In this document: positions 56,376-64,000 of the stretch, one piece after another | How positions within the stretch are numbered: the stretch's first letter is position 1 | Layout of the letters: every line of letters starts with the position of its first letter | NCBI GenBank assembly: GCA_963705525.1 | Contig: CAVPJW010000002.1 | Coordinates: forward strand, 372,001 to 436,000 | Length of the DNA stretch: 64,000 bases | Reading direction: 5' to 3' | From: CAVPJW01 sp963705525 | Lineage (GTDB): Bacteria > Acidobacteriota > Vicinamibacteria > Vicinamibacterales > CAVPJW01 | Notes under the pieces: model-generated | The model's database searches: none | What the model saw: only the letters and a program-made list of their open reading frames with translations | Told to the model about the DNA's origin: nothing | Translations under genes and position numbers: made by a program

Positions 56376-56378
56376 ACT
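56373..56378 (+). promoter_or_regulatory. -10-like TAAACT before the DUF6677-like gene
   Basis: TAAACT ends seven bases before the GTG start at 56386 and includes the last bases of the preceding stop codon. The same hexamer precedes the gene at 19421. Confidence 0.35.
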
Positions 56379-56385
56379 GTCCGAC

Positions 56386-56775
56386 GTGCGAACGACGACG
56401 GCCGAGACGGCGCAGACAGGGACGCTGGTGTGGTTGTGTCTCGCGGCCTGGGCGGTTCCAGGCGTGGGGCACCTGTGGCTCGGGCGGCGCAAGGGTCTCG
56501 CGTTCTTCGTTCTGCTTCCTGTGATGTTTCTCGTCGGCCTTGCGCTCAAGGGCCGGCTGTTTCCATTCGATCTGTCCGAACCCCTGGTAGCGCTGGCCTC
56601 GATCGCGAATATCGGTGTCGGCATCACCTATATCGTGGCGCGATCGCTCGGGTACGGCGCCGGAGATGTCGTGGCGGCGACATACGAGTACGGCAACTCC
56701 TTCCTCATCGTCGCGGGCCTCCTGAACTTTCTGGTGATCCTCGACGCGTACGACATCGCCCTCGGCCGGAAATGA
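56386..56775 (+). CDS. Small membrane protein, TM2/DUF6677-like
   Basis: A 129-residue protein with about three membrane segments. The opening WLCLAAWAVPGVGHLWLGRRKGL, with a Gly-x-Gly-His turn and basic pair, resembles TM2-type and DUF6677 proteins known from acidobacteria. The function is unknown. Its stop overlaps the start of the next small gene (ATGA). Confidence 0.75.
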   Translation: MRTTTAETAQTGTLVWLCLAAWAVPGVGHLWLGRRKGLAFFVLLPVMFLVGLALKGRLFPFDLSEPLVALASIANIGVGITYIVARSLGYGAGDVVAATYEYGNSFLIVAGLLNFLVILDAYDIALGRK

Positions 56776-56951
56776 TGCCGGCCAGTCATTTCAACCTGCT
56801 CGTGCTGTTCTCATTGTTCATCTCCGCAGTGTTTGCAGCGCTTCTTCGCGACGGCGTCCGAGAGCAGATGGTCCTCGGCGGATTCATGTTCGGCGGACTG
56901 ATTCTGTCGGCCGTGCTCTTCGGCTGGTTGATGTACCCGTTCCCCCTCTAG
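56772..56951 (+). CDS. 59-residue two-helix membrane protein
   Basis: A short frame starting at the ATG overlapping the previous stop (ATGATG at 56772-56777). The protein has two hydrophobic helices (LLVLFSLFISAVFAALL and GGFMFGGLILSAVLFGWLM) separated by the charged loop RDGVREQM. The clean membrane pattern, coupled start and snug fit between genes argue that it is real. The family is unknown; it is probably part of the same membrane-protein operon. Confidence 0.75.
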   Translation: MMPASHFNLLVLFSLFISAVFAALLRDGVREQMVLGGFMFGGLILSAVLFGWLMYPFPL

Positions 56952-56967
56952 CCGCTGCGACCAAGCC

Positions 56968-57345
56968 TTGCAGGCTTCCTCACGTAAGTGGACCACCTGG
57001 GCGCCGGTCGTGCTGTACATGGCGTTCATCTTTGGGCTCTCGTCGCTCTCCAACCTTCCGCAGGCGCCGTCGGGCTCCGACAAGGGCGCCCACCTGTTGC
57101 TCTACGCGGGACTCGGCGCGCTGATCGTGCGTGCCTTGACGGATGGCCGTGCGGATCGCGCCACGTGGCGCACGATACTCATTGCGGCGGTGACGGCCGG
57201 ACTGTACGGCGTCTCCGACGAATTTCATCAGCGATTCGTGCCCGGACGGAGTTTGGAGGGGGCCGACCTGATTGCCGACGTCGTCGGTGCGGCGGCAGGA
57301 GCCGGCGCTCTTTGTCTGTGGAGTAAAATGAGGCATGCCCTTTGA
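56968..57345 (+). CDS. VanZ-family membrane protein
   Basis: A 125-residue protein with four membrane helices and the VanZ pattern: YMAFIFGLSSLSNLP, DKGAHLLLYAGLGALI, and GVSDEFHQRFVPGRS with the conserved Asp-Glu-x-x-Gln. VanZ-like proteins lower sensitivity to glycopeptides such as teicoplanin in some bacteria. The TTG start lies inside a short inverted repeat AAGCC-TTGCA-GGCTT (56963-56977), which could hide the start in RNA. It overlaps the enoyl-CoA hydratase start by 11 nt. Confidence 0.85.
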   Translation: MQASSRKWTTWAPVVLYMAFIFGLSSLSNLPQAPSGSDKGAHLLLYAGLGALIVRALTDGRADRATWRTILIAAVTAGLYGVSDEFHQRFVPGRSLEGADLIADVVGAAAGAGALCLWSKMRHAL

Positions 57346-58117
57346 CAATCTCCTGCTCGAGCGCGATGGTGCGGTCGCCATTCTCACGATCAATCGGCCG
57401 AAGGTTTTGAACGCGCTCAACGGTCAGACCATCGACGAGCTGCGGCGCGCCGTGCTCGAACTGAAACATGACGAGGCCGTCCGGGCAGTCGTCTTGACCG
57501 GCGCTGGTGAGAAGTCCTTCATCGCCGGCGCAGATATCAACGAATTGGCCGTGCAGAGTCCCGTCAGCGGTCGCGAGCACGCGCTGCGCGGACAGCACGT
57601 GTTCGATCTGGTCGAAACACTGGGCAAGCCCGTCGTTGCCGCCATCAACGGATATGCGCTGGGCGGCGGCTGCGAGCTGGCGCTCGCGTGCACGCTTCGC
57701 CTGGCCGCCGACACCGCGCGCTTGGGCCAGCCGGAAATCAACCTTGGCATCATCCCGGGCTACGCGGGCAGCCAGCGGCTGGCGCGTCTCGTGGGCAAGG
57801 GGAAGGCGATGGAGCTCATTCTGACAGGCGCCCAGATCTCTGCGCAGGAAGCGCTGGAGATCGGCCTCGTCAACCGCGTCGTTCCCGCGGCCACGCTTCT
57901 CGCCGAGGCGCGAGGCCTTGCGACGCTCCTCGCGTCCAAGGCGCCCATCGCGCTCCGGTACGCGATCGACGCGATCAACAAGGGCCTCGATATGCCGTTC
58001 ACCGATGCGTGCTTCTATGAAGCCACGCTGTTTGGGCTCGTGGCCTCGACCGAAGACATGCGCGAAGGAACGCGGGCCTTTCTCGACAAGCGGAAGCCGG
58101 AATTCAAGGGCCGCTGA
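57335..58117 (+). CDS. Enoyl-CoA hydratase/isomerase
   Basis: A 260-residue crotonase-fold enzyme adding water to a trans-2-enoyl-CoA. Motifs: RPKVLNALN, FIAGADINEL (first half of the oxyanion hole), the second half and catalytic glutamate region NGYALGGGCELALAC, and GQPEINLGIIPGYAGSQRL with the second glutamate. Both catalytic glutamates are present. It fits short-chain beta-oxidation or butyrate-type metabolism. Confidence 0.92.
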   Translation: MPFDNLLLERDGAVAILTINRPKVLNALNGQTIDELRRAVLELKHDEAVRAVVLTGAGEKSFIAGADINELAVQSPVSGREHALRGQHVFDLVETLGKPVVAAINGYALGGGCELALACTLRLAADTARLGQPEINLGIIPGYAGSQRLARLVGKGKAMELILTGAQISAQEALEIGLVNRVVPAATLLAEARGLATLLASKAPIALRYAIDAINKGLDMPFTDACFYEATLFGLVASTEDMREGTRAFLDKRKPEFKGR

Positions 58118-58121
58118 TCTC

Positions 58122-58613
58122 ATGCGAGAGCTTGCAGGTTCGCGTTCGGCCCGCGGCATGCGGTTCGCGATCGTCGCCGCGCGGTATCACGACTTCGTGA
58201 CCGATCGCCTGTTGGCAGGCGCAGCCGAGGCCCTGGCGTCTGCTGACGTGGCGCCGGACGACGTCACCGTGATCCGCGTGCCGGGTTCGTTCGAGATCCC
58301 CTTTGCGGCGCAGCAGGCCGCCGAGACGGGCCGTTTCGCCGCGGTCGTCTGCCTGGGCTGCCTGATCAAGGGCCAGACCGCCCATTTCGAGTACATCGCG
58401 TCTGCCGTGTCGACCGGGATCATGCGCGCTGCGGCAGACACGGGCGTGCCGATGACGTTCGGTGTCCTCACGACCCATTCGGCGGAAGAGGCGCTCGAAC
58501 GCGCAGGTAGTCAGCCGGGGAACAAGGGCTGGGAGGCGGCGATCGCCGCCGTCGAGATGGCCACGCTCTCCCGGCAGATTGCGCGCGCCAATCCCGACGG
58601 GGTGCGCGTGTGA
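58122..58613 (+). CDS. ribH: 6,7-dimethyl-8-ribityllumazine synthase
   Basis: A 163-residue enzyme of riboflavin synthesis that condenses the pyrimidine and butanone phosphate precursors. Motifs: AARYHDFVTDRLLAGA, RVPGSFEIPFAAQ, GCLIKGQTAHFEYIA, FGVLTTHS and NKGWEAA. The usual DRHRVIKG-type segment is LIKGQTAHF here, the typical form. The start at 58122 follows the hydratase stop by 4 nt; nusB overlaps its end, a common ribH-nusB pairing. Confidence 0.95.
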   Translation: MRELAGSRSARGMRFAIVAARYHDFVTDRLLAGAAEALASADVAPDDVTVIRVPGSFEIPFAAQQAAETGRFAAVVCLGCLIKGQTAHFEYIASAVSTGIMRAAADTGVPMTFGVLTTHSAEEALERAGSQPGNKGWEAAIAAVEMATLSRQIARANPDGVRV

Positions 58614-59113
58614 CCGCGCAGCCGCCCCCGGCAGAAACCCCCGACCACTCCCGGCGGCGCGGGCGGGAAGCCGCACTGCAGATGCTCTACCAGTGGGAAG
58701 TGGGCCGCACCGATCCCGCTCGCGTGCTCGAGACATTCTGGTCCATCGATGGACCCGGGGATCGTCCGGTCGGCGATCGGGCCCGGGCGTTCGCCGAGCG
58801 GTTGTTCAGCGGAACGGTTGCGGACCTTCAGAGAATCGACGATCTGATAGCGGGATCCACCGAAAACTGGCGACCGGAGCGCATGGGTGCCGTCGATCGG
58901 CTCATCATCCGTCTCGGTGTGCATGAAATCCTGGTCGGCGAGACGCCGCCGGCGGTGGTCATCAACGAAGCTCTCGATATGGCGCGAACCTTCAGTACCG
59001 ACGATGCGGTGCGTTTCGTGAACGGGGTGCTCGACGGCATCAACCGGCGACTGGAATTGGACACGAGAGCATCCGCCGCAGCGCCCGTCGGCCTCGACAC
59101 CGATCGTCATTGA
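58610..59113 (+). CDS. nusB: Transcription antitermination factor NusB
   Basis: A 167-residue all-helical RNA-binding protein that, with NusE, forms the antitermination complex on rRNA operons. Motifs: RRGREAALQMLYQWEVG, DRLIIRLGVHEIL, INEALDMARTF and FVNGVLDGI. The GTG start overlaps the ribH stop. Confidence 0.94.
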   Translation: MTAQPPPAETPDHSRRRGREAALQMLYQWEVGRTDPARVLETFWSIDGPGDRPVGDRARAFAERLFSGTVADLQRIDDLIAGSTENWRPERMGAVDRLIIRLGVHEILVGETPPAVVINEALDMARTFSTDDAVRFVNGVLDGINRRLELDTRASAAAPVGLDTDRH

Positions 59114-59144
59114 CCGCGTCACGCCTCCAGATGCCGGACGATCG

Positions 59145-60665
59145 ATGACACAGGAAACCGATCAACTCGCTCAGCGCCGCGCCAACCTTGCCGAGCTGAT
59201 CAAGCTTGGCGTCGATCCCTATCCGAGGCAATTCGAGCGCACCGACACCATTGCGGCGCTCGCCGAAGGCTACGGCCAGAAGTCTGCCGACGCGCTCCAG
59301 GCCGAATCTCGCCAGACGACCACGAGCGGTCGCGTGCTCGCGATCCGTGGGTTCGGCAAGGCGAATTTCCTCGTGCTGTCGGACGGCCTCGCCCGGATTC
59401 AGGTGTATATCCGCCAGGATTCGCTGAGCGCGCGCGACTTCCAGATTTACAAGCTGCTCGACTTCGGAGATTTCATCGGGATAGACGGCCGCCTGTTCCG
59501 GACCAAGACCAATGAGCTCACGATCTGGGCGAGCCGCGTGCAGTTTCTGACGAAGTGTCTCCTGCCGCTTCCGGAGAAATGGCACGGCTTGACGGACATC
59601 GAGATTCGCTACCGGCAGCGATATCTCGATCTCATCGTGAATCCGGATTCGCGTCGTGTGTTCGAGGTCCGCAGCCGGGCACTCGCCGCGCTTCGCGAGT
59701 TCCTGAACGGTCGGGGATATCTCGAAGTCGAAACGCCCATGATGCAGCCCATCGCAGGCGGCGCACTGGCGCGGCCGTTCGTCACGCACCACCATGCGCT
59801 CGACATGCAGCTTTACCTCCGCATCGCGCCGGAGCTGTATCTCAAGCGCTTGACGGTGGGCGGCATGGAGCGGGTGTACGAGATCAATCGAAACTTCAGG
59901 AACGAGGGCATCTCCACCCAGCACAATCCCGAGTTCACGATGCTCGAGTTCTATGAGGCGTACAGCGACTATCAGGATCTGATGCGGCTCACCGAAGCGA
60001 TGCTGCCCTTTGTCGCGCGCGCCGCGATCGGTACAGACCAGGTCGCGTGGGGGGAGCACACGATCGACCTCGGAAAGCCGTTTGCCAGGACTCGTCTCAG
60101 AGATCTGGTGTGCGAGGCCGCGTCGGCGCGACTTGGCTGGCGGGTCACGGACGAGGAGATCAGATCGGCAGCTGGAGCCCGGGCGCTCGCGCGTCAATTG
60201 GGCGTCGAAATCCTTCCGTCGGCGGGCGCCGGGAAGATCGCGCTCGAACTCTTCGAACACCTGTGCGAGCCGACACTGATCCAGCCGACCTTCGTCTACG
60301 ACTTTCCCACCGAGGTCTCGCCGTTGTCGAAACAGCGACCGGACGATCCCGACACGGTCGAGCGGTTCGAGTTGTACGTGGGGGCATTCGAGCTGGCGAA
60401 CGCCTTCAGCGAGCTCAACGACCCGGCGGAGCAGCGTCGGCGGTTCGAACAACAGTTGACCGCACGGCACGCCGGCGATGATGAGGCGCACGTGATGGAC
60501 GAGGATTACATCAGGGCGCTCGAGTACGGCCTGCCTCCCGCGGCTGGCCAGGGGCTGGGCGTCGACCGCCTGGTGATGCTCCTGACCGACAGCCACTCGA
60601 TCAGGGACGTGATCCTGTTTCCGCTCATGCGTCCACGGACGGACGGCCAGCCTCAGGTCTCATGA
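59145..60665 (+). CDS. lysS: Lysyl-tRNA synthetase, class II
   Basis: A 506-residue class IIb synthetase. It has the OB-fold anticodon domain (TSGRVLAIRGFGKANFLVL), then class II motif 1 (FLNGRGYLEVETPMM), motif 2 (NRNFRNEGISTQHNPEFTM) and motif 3 (GQGLGVDRLVMLL). Length is normal. It ends overlapping the start of the lolC-like gene. Confidence 0.95.
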   Translation: MTQETDQLAQRRANLAELIKLGVDPYPRQFERTDTIAALAEGYGQKSADALQAESRQTTTSGRVLAIRGFGKANFLVLSDGLARIQVYIRQDSLSARDFQIYKLLDFGDFIGIDGRLFRTKTNELTIWASRVQFLTKCLLPLPEKWHGLTDIEIRYRQRYLDLIVNPDSRRVFEVRSRALAALREFLNGRGYLEVETPMMQPIAGGALARPFVTHHHALDMQLYLRIAPELYLKRLTVGGMERVYEINRNFRNEGISTQHNPEFTMLEFYEAYSDYQDLMRLTEAMLPFVARAAIGTDQVAWGEHTIDLGKPFARTRLRDLVCEAASARLGWRVTDEEIRSAAGARALARQLGVEILPSAGAGKIALELFEHLCEPTLIQPTFVYDFPTEVSPLSKQRPDDPDTVERFELYVGAFELANAFSELNDPAEQRRRFEQQLTARHAGDDEAHVMDEDYIRALEYGLPPAAGQGLGVDRLVMLLTDSHSIRDVILFPLMRPRTDGQPQVS

Positions 60666-61888
60666 CTGTTCCGTTCGAGCTGCAGATTGCGCTCCGGTAT
60701 CTCCTAGGGTGGCGGAAGCAGGCGTTCATCTCGATCATTTCCTTGATTTCCACGCTTGGCGTCATCGTCGGCGTCATGGCGCTTGTGATTGCCCTGGCCC
60801 TGATGACCGGACTCCAGGGAGAGCTGCGCGATCGGATCCTCGGCTCGACCGCACATGTCTACGTATGGAAGCAGGGTGGCATTGCGGACTACCGCGGCGA
60901 GTCGGCGAAGCTCCTTCGGGTTCCTCACGTTGTCGGAGCCGCGCCGGCCGTTCTCGGCAAAGCGATTGTCATCTCCTCGACCGGCGAGGCCTTCATCAGC
61001 ATCAAGGGCATCGATCCGGAGCTCGAGGGCACCGTGACGGCGGTCGACCGATCGATGATCAAAGGCCAAGCGCGTGCCCTGTCCACGAGGGCGCTCGACT
61101 CGCCACCGGGCGTGCTGCTCGGGAAGGATCTTGCCGGCGAGCTTGGCGTCGGCGTCGGCAGCGCCGTCACTGTGATGACTCCTCAGGGCACGCTCTCGCC
61201 GATGGGCATCCTTCCCCGGCAGCGTCGGATGGAGGTCGTCGGGATCTTCGGACTCGGACTCTACGAGTTCGACTCGTCGTACGGCTTCGTGAATCTGGAC
61301 GTGGCCGAACGACTGTTCGACAAGGAGTCGGTCGATTTCGTGCAGCTCAAGGTCGACGATATCTACGGCGCGCCGGCGGTGGCCGACGCCATCCCGCGCG
61401 CTCTCGGCTCTGCCTATCTCACGCAGGATTGGGCCGACATGAATCGGTCGCTCTTCTCCGCCCTCTGGCTCGAGAAACTGGCGATCTCCATTACCATCGG
61501 CCTCATCGTGATCGTGGCAGCCCTGAACATCATCGCGTCGCTGATCCTCCTCGTGATGGAGAAGAATCGCGACATTGCCATCCTGAAGACGATGGGTGCG
61601 CCGGCACGGAGCATCACGATCATCTTCATGCTGCAGGGCCTGATCATCGGCATCATCGGCACGGCCATCGGCGCGACAGGCGGCTACGCGCTGGCGACCG
61701 TTCTCGATCGCTACCAGCTCATTCGCGTGCCGATGGACGTCTATCAGGTGTCCCACGTCCCGTTCACGGTGCAGAGGCTCGATTTCCTCCTCGTCATCGT
61801 GTCGGCCATCGTCATCTGCTTTGTCGCGACCATTTACCCGTCGCGACAGGCATCACGACTGGACCCCGCACAAGCGCTTCGATACTGA
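60662..61888 (+). CDS. lolC: LolC/LolE-type ABC transporter permease
   Basis: A 408-residue permease with one N-terminal membrane helix (residues about 22-48), a large periplasmic MacB-like domain, and three C-terminal helices in an FtsX-type domain (near 275-300, 320-345 and 368-390). With LolD it should extract lipoproteins from the inner membrane. Only one permease gene is present here, so a homodimer is likely, as in LolF-type systems. The lolD-like gene follows 12 nt later. Confidence 0.9.
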   Translation: MTVPFELQIALRYLLGWRKQAFISIISLISTLGVIVGVMALVIALALMTGLQGELRDRILGSTAHVYVWKQGGIADYRGESAKLLRVPHVVGAAPAVLGKAIVISSTGEAFISIKGIDPELEGTVTAVDRSMIKGQARALSTRALDSPPGVLLGKDLAGELGVGVGSAVTVMTPQGTLSPMGILPRQRRMEVVGIFGLGLYEFDSSYGFVNLDVAERLFDKESVDFVQLKVDDIYGAPAVADAIPRALGSAYLTQDWADMNRSLFSALWLEKLAISITIGLIVIVAALNIIASLILLVMEKNRDIAILKTMGAPARSITIIFMLQGLIIGIIGTAIGATGGYALATVLDRYQLIRVPMDVYQVSHVPFTVQRLDFLLVIVSAIVICFVATIYPSRQASRLDPAQALRY

Positions 61889-61900
61889 CGCGTCGACCAT

Positions 61901-62575
61901 ATGCCGCTCGTCCACGCGCGAGGCGTTCGCAAGTCCTACACCGTCGGCAACCAGGTGTTACAGGTGCTGCGCGAGCTGGACCTCACGGTCGAGCGGGGGG
62001 AGCTCGTCGCGATCGTCGGCGCTTCTGGCGTCGGCAAGTCCACGCTGCTGCACCTGCTTGGGGGCCTCGACCGGATCGATGCGGGATCGGTCGAGATTGG
62101 CGAGACCAACCTGGCGACGCTCGATGACGACTCGCTGGTGGCGTTCCGGAATCGCCACGTGGGTTTCATCTTTCAATTCCATCACCTGCTCCCGGAATTC
62201 GACGCGCTGGAAAATGCCGAGATGCCGATGCGTATTGCCCGGCGTCCGCCTGCCGAATGCCGTCATCGGGCTGAAGCGCTGCTCAGCCGCGTGGGACTCG
62301 GCGAGCGACTCGGTCATCGACCGGGCATGTTGTCCGGGGGAGAACAGCAGCGAGTGGCCATCGCCCGGGCGCTCGTTATGGCACCCGAGCTGCTGCTCGC
62401 CGATGAGCCGACTGGTGATCTGGATGAGACGACAGCCGAGGGGTTTCACGCGCTGCTGCGTGACATGCACCGCGAGCGCGGTCTGACCTCGATTATTGCC
62501 ACCCACAACATGCGCCTGGCCGCCGCCTGCGACCGCATCCTCAAACTCGAAGGGGGCCGCCTCTCTCCTGCCTGA
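61901..62575 (+). CDS. lolD: LolD-type ABC transporter ATPase
   Basis: A 224-residue ABC ATPase. Walker A GASGVGKST, Q-loop IFQFHHLLPEF, signature LSGGEQQRVAIARAL, Walker B LLLADEPTGDLD and a switch histidine in IATHN. The FQFHHLLPEF stretch is typical of LolD. It pairs with the permease just upstream to release lipoproteins to the carrier LolA. Confidence 0.93.
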   Translation: MPLVHARGVRKSYTVGNQVLQVLRELDLTVERGELVAIVGASGVGKSTLLHLLGGLDRIDAGSVEIGETNLATLDDDSLVAFRNRHVGFIFQFHHLLPEFDALENAEMPMRIARRPPAECRHRAEALLSRVGLGERLGHRPGMLSGGEQQRVAIARALVMAPELLLADEPTGDLDETTAEGFHALLRDMHRERGLTSIIATHNMRLAAACDRILKLEGGRLSPA

Positions 62576-62606
62576 GGGTCGGTCATTTGCCAGATGTCCC
62601 GCTTTC

Positions 62607-62630
62607 GCGTGACTACCGGGCGAGTCACGC
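62607..62630. terminator. Perfect 8-bp stem-loop after lolD
   Basis: GCGTGACT (62607-62614) and AGTCACGC (62623-62630) pair perfectly around an 8-nt loop, 31 bp after the lolD stop. There is no T-run, so intrinsic termination is uncertain; an operator is the alternative. The rest of the 62576-62852 spacer shows nothing else except the clpC promoter. Confidence 0.4.
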
Positions 62631-62768
62631 ACGGAATGAGACAGCTTGGGGCGAATCTGTCCTCGATTCGGGCACCTGCCCGTACCAGCTGTGACGTCCC
62701 CGCACACACGCCGAGACGATCCAATTCGCCGAACTTGCTGAAATGCACCAACTTAGCGGTAGAAGGCG

Positions 62769-62797
62769 TTGGCCGCGATCACGCTTTGCTTTATAAT
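62769..62797 (+). promoter_or_regulatory. clpC promoter
   Basis: A -35-like TTGGCC (62769-62774), a 17-bp spacer and a perfect -10 TATAAT (62792-62797). The start would be near 62804, giving a leader of about 49 nt before the ATG at 62853. Confidence 0.6.
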
Positions 62798-62852
62798 GCC
62801 GATAAGGGTGCTGTGGCGCACAACTCGTTTCCATTCACCTAGGTAGCCCCGG

Positions 62853-64000
62853 ATGTTCGAACGGTACACGGAGAGGGCCAGACGAGTTCTTTTCTTTGCC
62901 CGATATGAAGCCAGCCAGCTCGGGAGTGTTTCCATTGAAACCGAGCACCTGCTCCTCGGACTCATCCGTGAGGGCAAGGGGCTGACCAGCCGGATTTTTG
63001 CGCGCTCCCATCTCTCCCTCGAGAACATTCGCAAGGAAGTCGAAGGTCGGACGGTGTTTCGCGAGAAGGTCTCGACATCGGTCGAGATTCCGTTCAGCGC
63101 CGAAACCAAGCGCGTTCTGCAGTTTGCGGCGGAGGAAGCCGACCGGCTCCTTCATAACTACATCGGCACCGAGCACCTCCTCCTGGGCATCTTGAGAGAG
63201 GAGCGATCGGTCGCGGCGTCGATCCTCTTTGAAAAGGGGATGCGCCTCAACACGGTCCGCGAGGACATCGTTCAGCTCCTGAACGAAAAGACCACGCTGA
63301 CGCGGGTGAAGGAGACCCCGCTCCTCGCCGAGTTCAGCCGGGACCTCACCGAATCTGCGATGAAGAATCAGCTCGACCCGCTGGTCGGGCGGGATCACGA
63401 GCTCGAGCGGGTCCAGCAGGTGCTCTGCCGGCGGACCAAGAACAACGCGGTGCTCATCGGCGAACCCGGCGTGGGGAAGACGGCGATTGTGGAAGGGCTT
63501 GCGCAGAAGATCGTCTTCGGCGACGTGCCGCACTTCCTGGCGGACAAGCGGATTCTCGCGCTCGACATCTCTCTCATCGTCGCGGGCACGAAGTATCGCG
63601 GTCAGTTCGAAGAGCGGCTCAAAGCCATCATGAAGGAGCTGACCGACAACCCGAACATCATCGTGTTCATCGATGAGCTGCACACGCTGGTTGGCGCCGG
63701 ATCGGCCGAAGGTTCGCTCGACGCGGCCAATATCCTGAAGCCCGCGCTGTCGCGCGGCGAGATCCGCTGCATCGGCGCGACTACTCCCGCGGAATACCGA
63801 AAATACATCGAGAAAGATCGGTCGCTCGAACGGAGGTTCCAGGCCATCAAGGTGGATCCGCCCGCGGAGCGCGAAACGATCGAGATTCTGCTGGGCATCA
63901 AGGACCGGTACGAAGGCTTCCACCACGTCGAGTACACGAGGGAAGCCATTGAGGCCGCGGTCTTCCAGTCGAGCCGCTACATCACGGATCGTTTCCTGCC
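62853..64000 (+). CDS. clpC: ATP-dependent Clp protease ATP-binding subunit ClpC, 3' end outside window
   Basis: The first 382 residues of a ClpC/ClpA-type unfoldase; the frame is open to the window end. It has the two Clp-N repeats (FERYTERARRVLFFARYEA, and the second around ETKRVLQFAAEEADRL), then the first AAA+ domain with Walker A GEPGVGKT (residues 203-210), Walker B VFIDE (271-275), and the arginine-containing RRFQAI. ClpC feeds substrates into ClpP and often takes part in heat and stress control. The start ATG lacks a strong ribosome site. Confidence 0.93.
   Translation, partial: MFERYTERARRVLFFARYEASQLGSVSIETEHLLLGLIREGKGLTSRIFARSHLSLENIRKEVEGRTVFREKVSTSVEIPFSAETKRVLQFAAEEADRLLHNYIGTEHLLLGILREERSVAASILFEKGMRLNTVREDIVQLLNEKTTLTRVKETPLLAEFSRDLTESAMKNQLDPLVGRDHELERVQQVLCRRTKNNAVLIGEPGVGKTAIVEGLAQKIVFGDVPHFLADKRILALDISLIVAGTKYRGQFEERLKAIMKELTDNPNIIVFIDELHTLVGAGSAEGSLDAANILKPALSRGEIRCIGATTPAEYRKYIEKDRSLERRFQAIKVDPPAERETIEILLGIKDRYEGFHHVEYTREAIEAAVFQSSRYITDRFL

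Noticed and set aside
57918..58613. Longer ribH starting inside the enoyl-CoA hydratase
   Set aside because: The extra 68 residues are an Arg/Ser-rich shadow of the hydratase; lumazine synthase similarity begins after 58122.

Overview
This is a 64 kb stretch of a GC-rich bacterial chromosome. It is almost wall-to-wall protein genes, with no rRNA, tRNA, CRISPR array, insertion sequence or phage. The gene content suggests an Acidobacteriota genome, probably of the Vicinamibacteria type. The pointers are a VWFA-related acidobacterial-type secreted protein, a DUF1080 protein, a FecR/YXGxW-rich surface protein, HspR-type heat-shock control and the repeat-rich short spacers. This placement is inferred from gene families, not from a marker tree.

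Layout. 0-7 kb: the tail of a VWA protein, a DUF1080 protein, two tandem glutamate dehydrogenases on the minus strand and a secreted amidohydrolase. 7-9.5 kb: a two-subunit B12-dependent acyl-CoA mutase with the active-site residues of isobutyryl-CoA mutase, not methylmalonyl-CoA mutase. 9.6-16 kb: valS, birA, coaX, an unknown gene and an RlmD-like RNA methylase. 16-19.4 kb (minus): a class I glutamine amidotransferase, argS and mobA. 19.4-27 kb: an unusual V4R/TolB-like/TPR fusion, an NfeD protease with its slipin partner, a SPOR protein, lnt, and prfB with a programmed +1 frameshift. 27-31.4 kb (minus): PBP1A and a FecR-domain protein. 31.5-38 kb: dnaK-dnaJ-hspR without grpE, a sigma-70 factor, a helicase-loader-like ATPase and a frameshifted hemW. 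38-46 kb: a small secreted protein, an outer-membrane-like protein, a fatty acid desaturase, then acyl-CoA dehydrogenase-meaB-(epimerase fused to a metallo-beta-lactamase fold), mtnP, a PfkB kinase and a membrane protein. 46-53 kb (minus): a tetR-adaptor-RND-tolC efflux operon whose RND pump gene carries at least six frameshifts. 53-59 kb: a membrane spermidine-synthase-like protein, a run of small membrane proteins, an enoyl-CoA hydratase, ribH and nusB. 59-64 kb: lysS, a LolC/LolD-type exporter and the start of clpC.

How the parts fit. Several genes serve branched and short acyl-CoA metabolism: the mutase pair, acyl-CoA dehydrogenase, MeaB chaperone, epimerase fusion and enoyl-CoA hydratase. 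Others build or guard the envelope: Lnt, LolCD, PBP1A, NfeD/slipin, SPOR protein and the efflux operon. A third group handles translation and protein quality: valS, argS, lysS, prfB, RlmD-like, DnaK/DnaJ/HspR and ClpC. Several genes have a -10-like hexamer 6-11 nt before the start codon and no Shine-Dalgarno sequence, which suggests leaderless transcripts.

The most useful second-look items are the epimerase-MBL fusion, the V4R/TolB/TPR fusion with its internal signal-like segment, the reassignment of the mutase, the frameshift-riddled RND gene, the hidden non-canonical start of lnt, the prfB recoding site and the dnaK promoter with overlapping inverted repeats.
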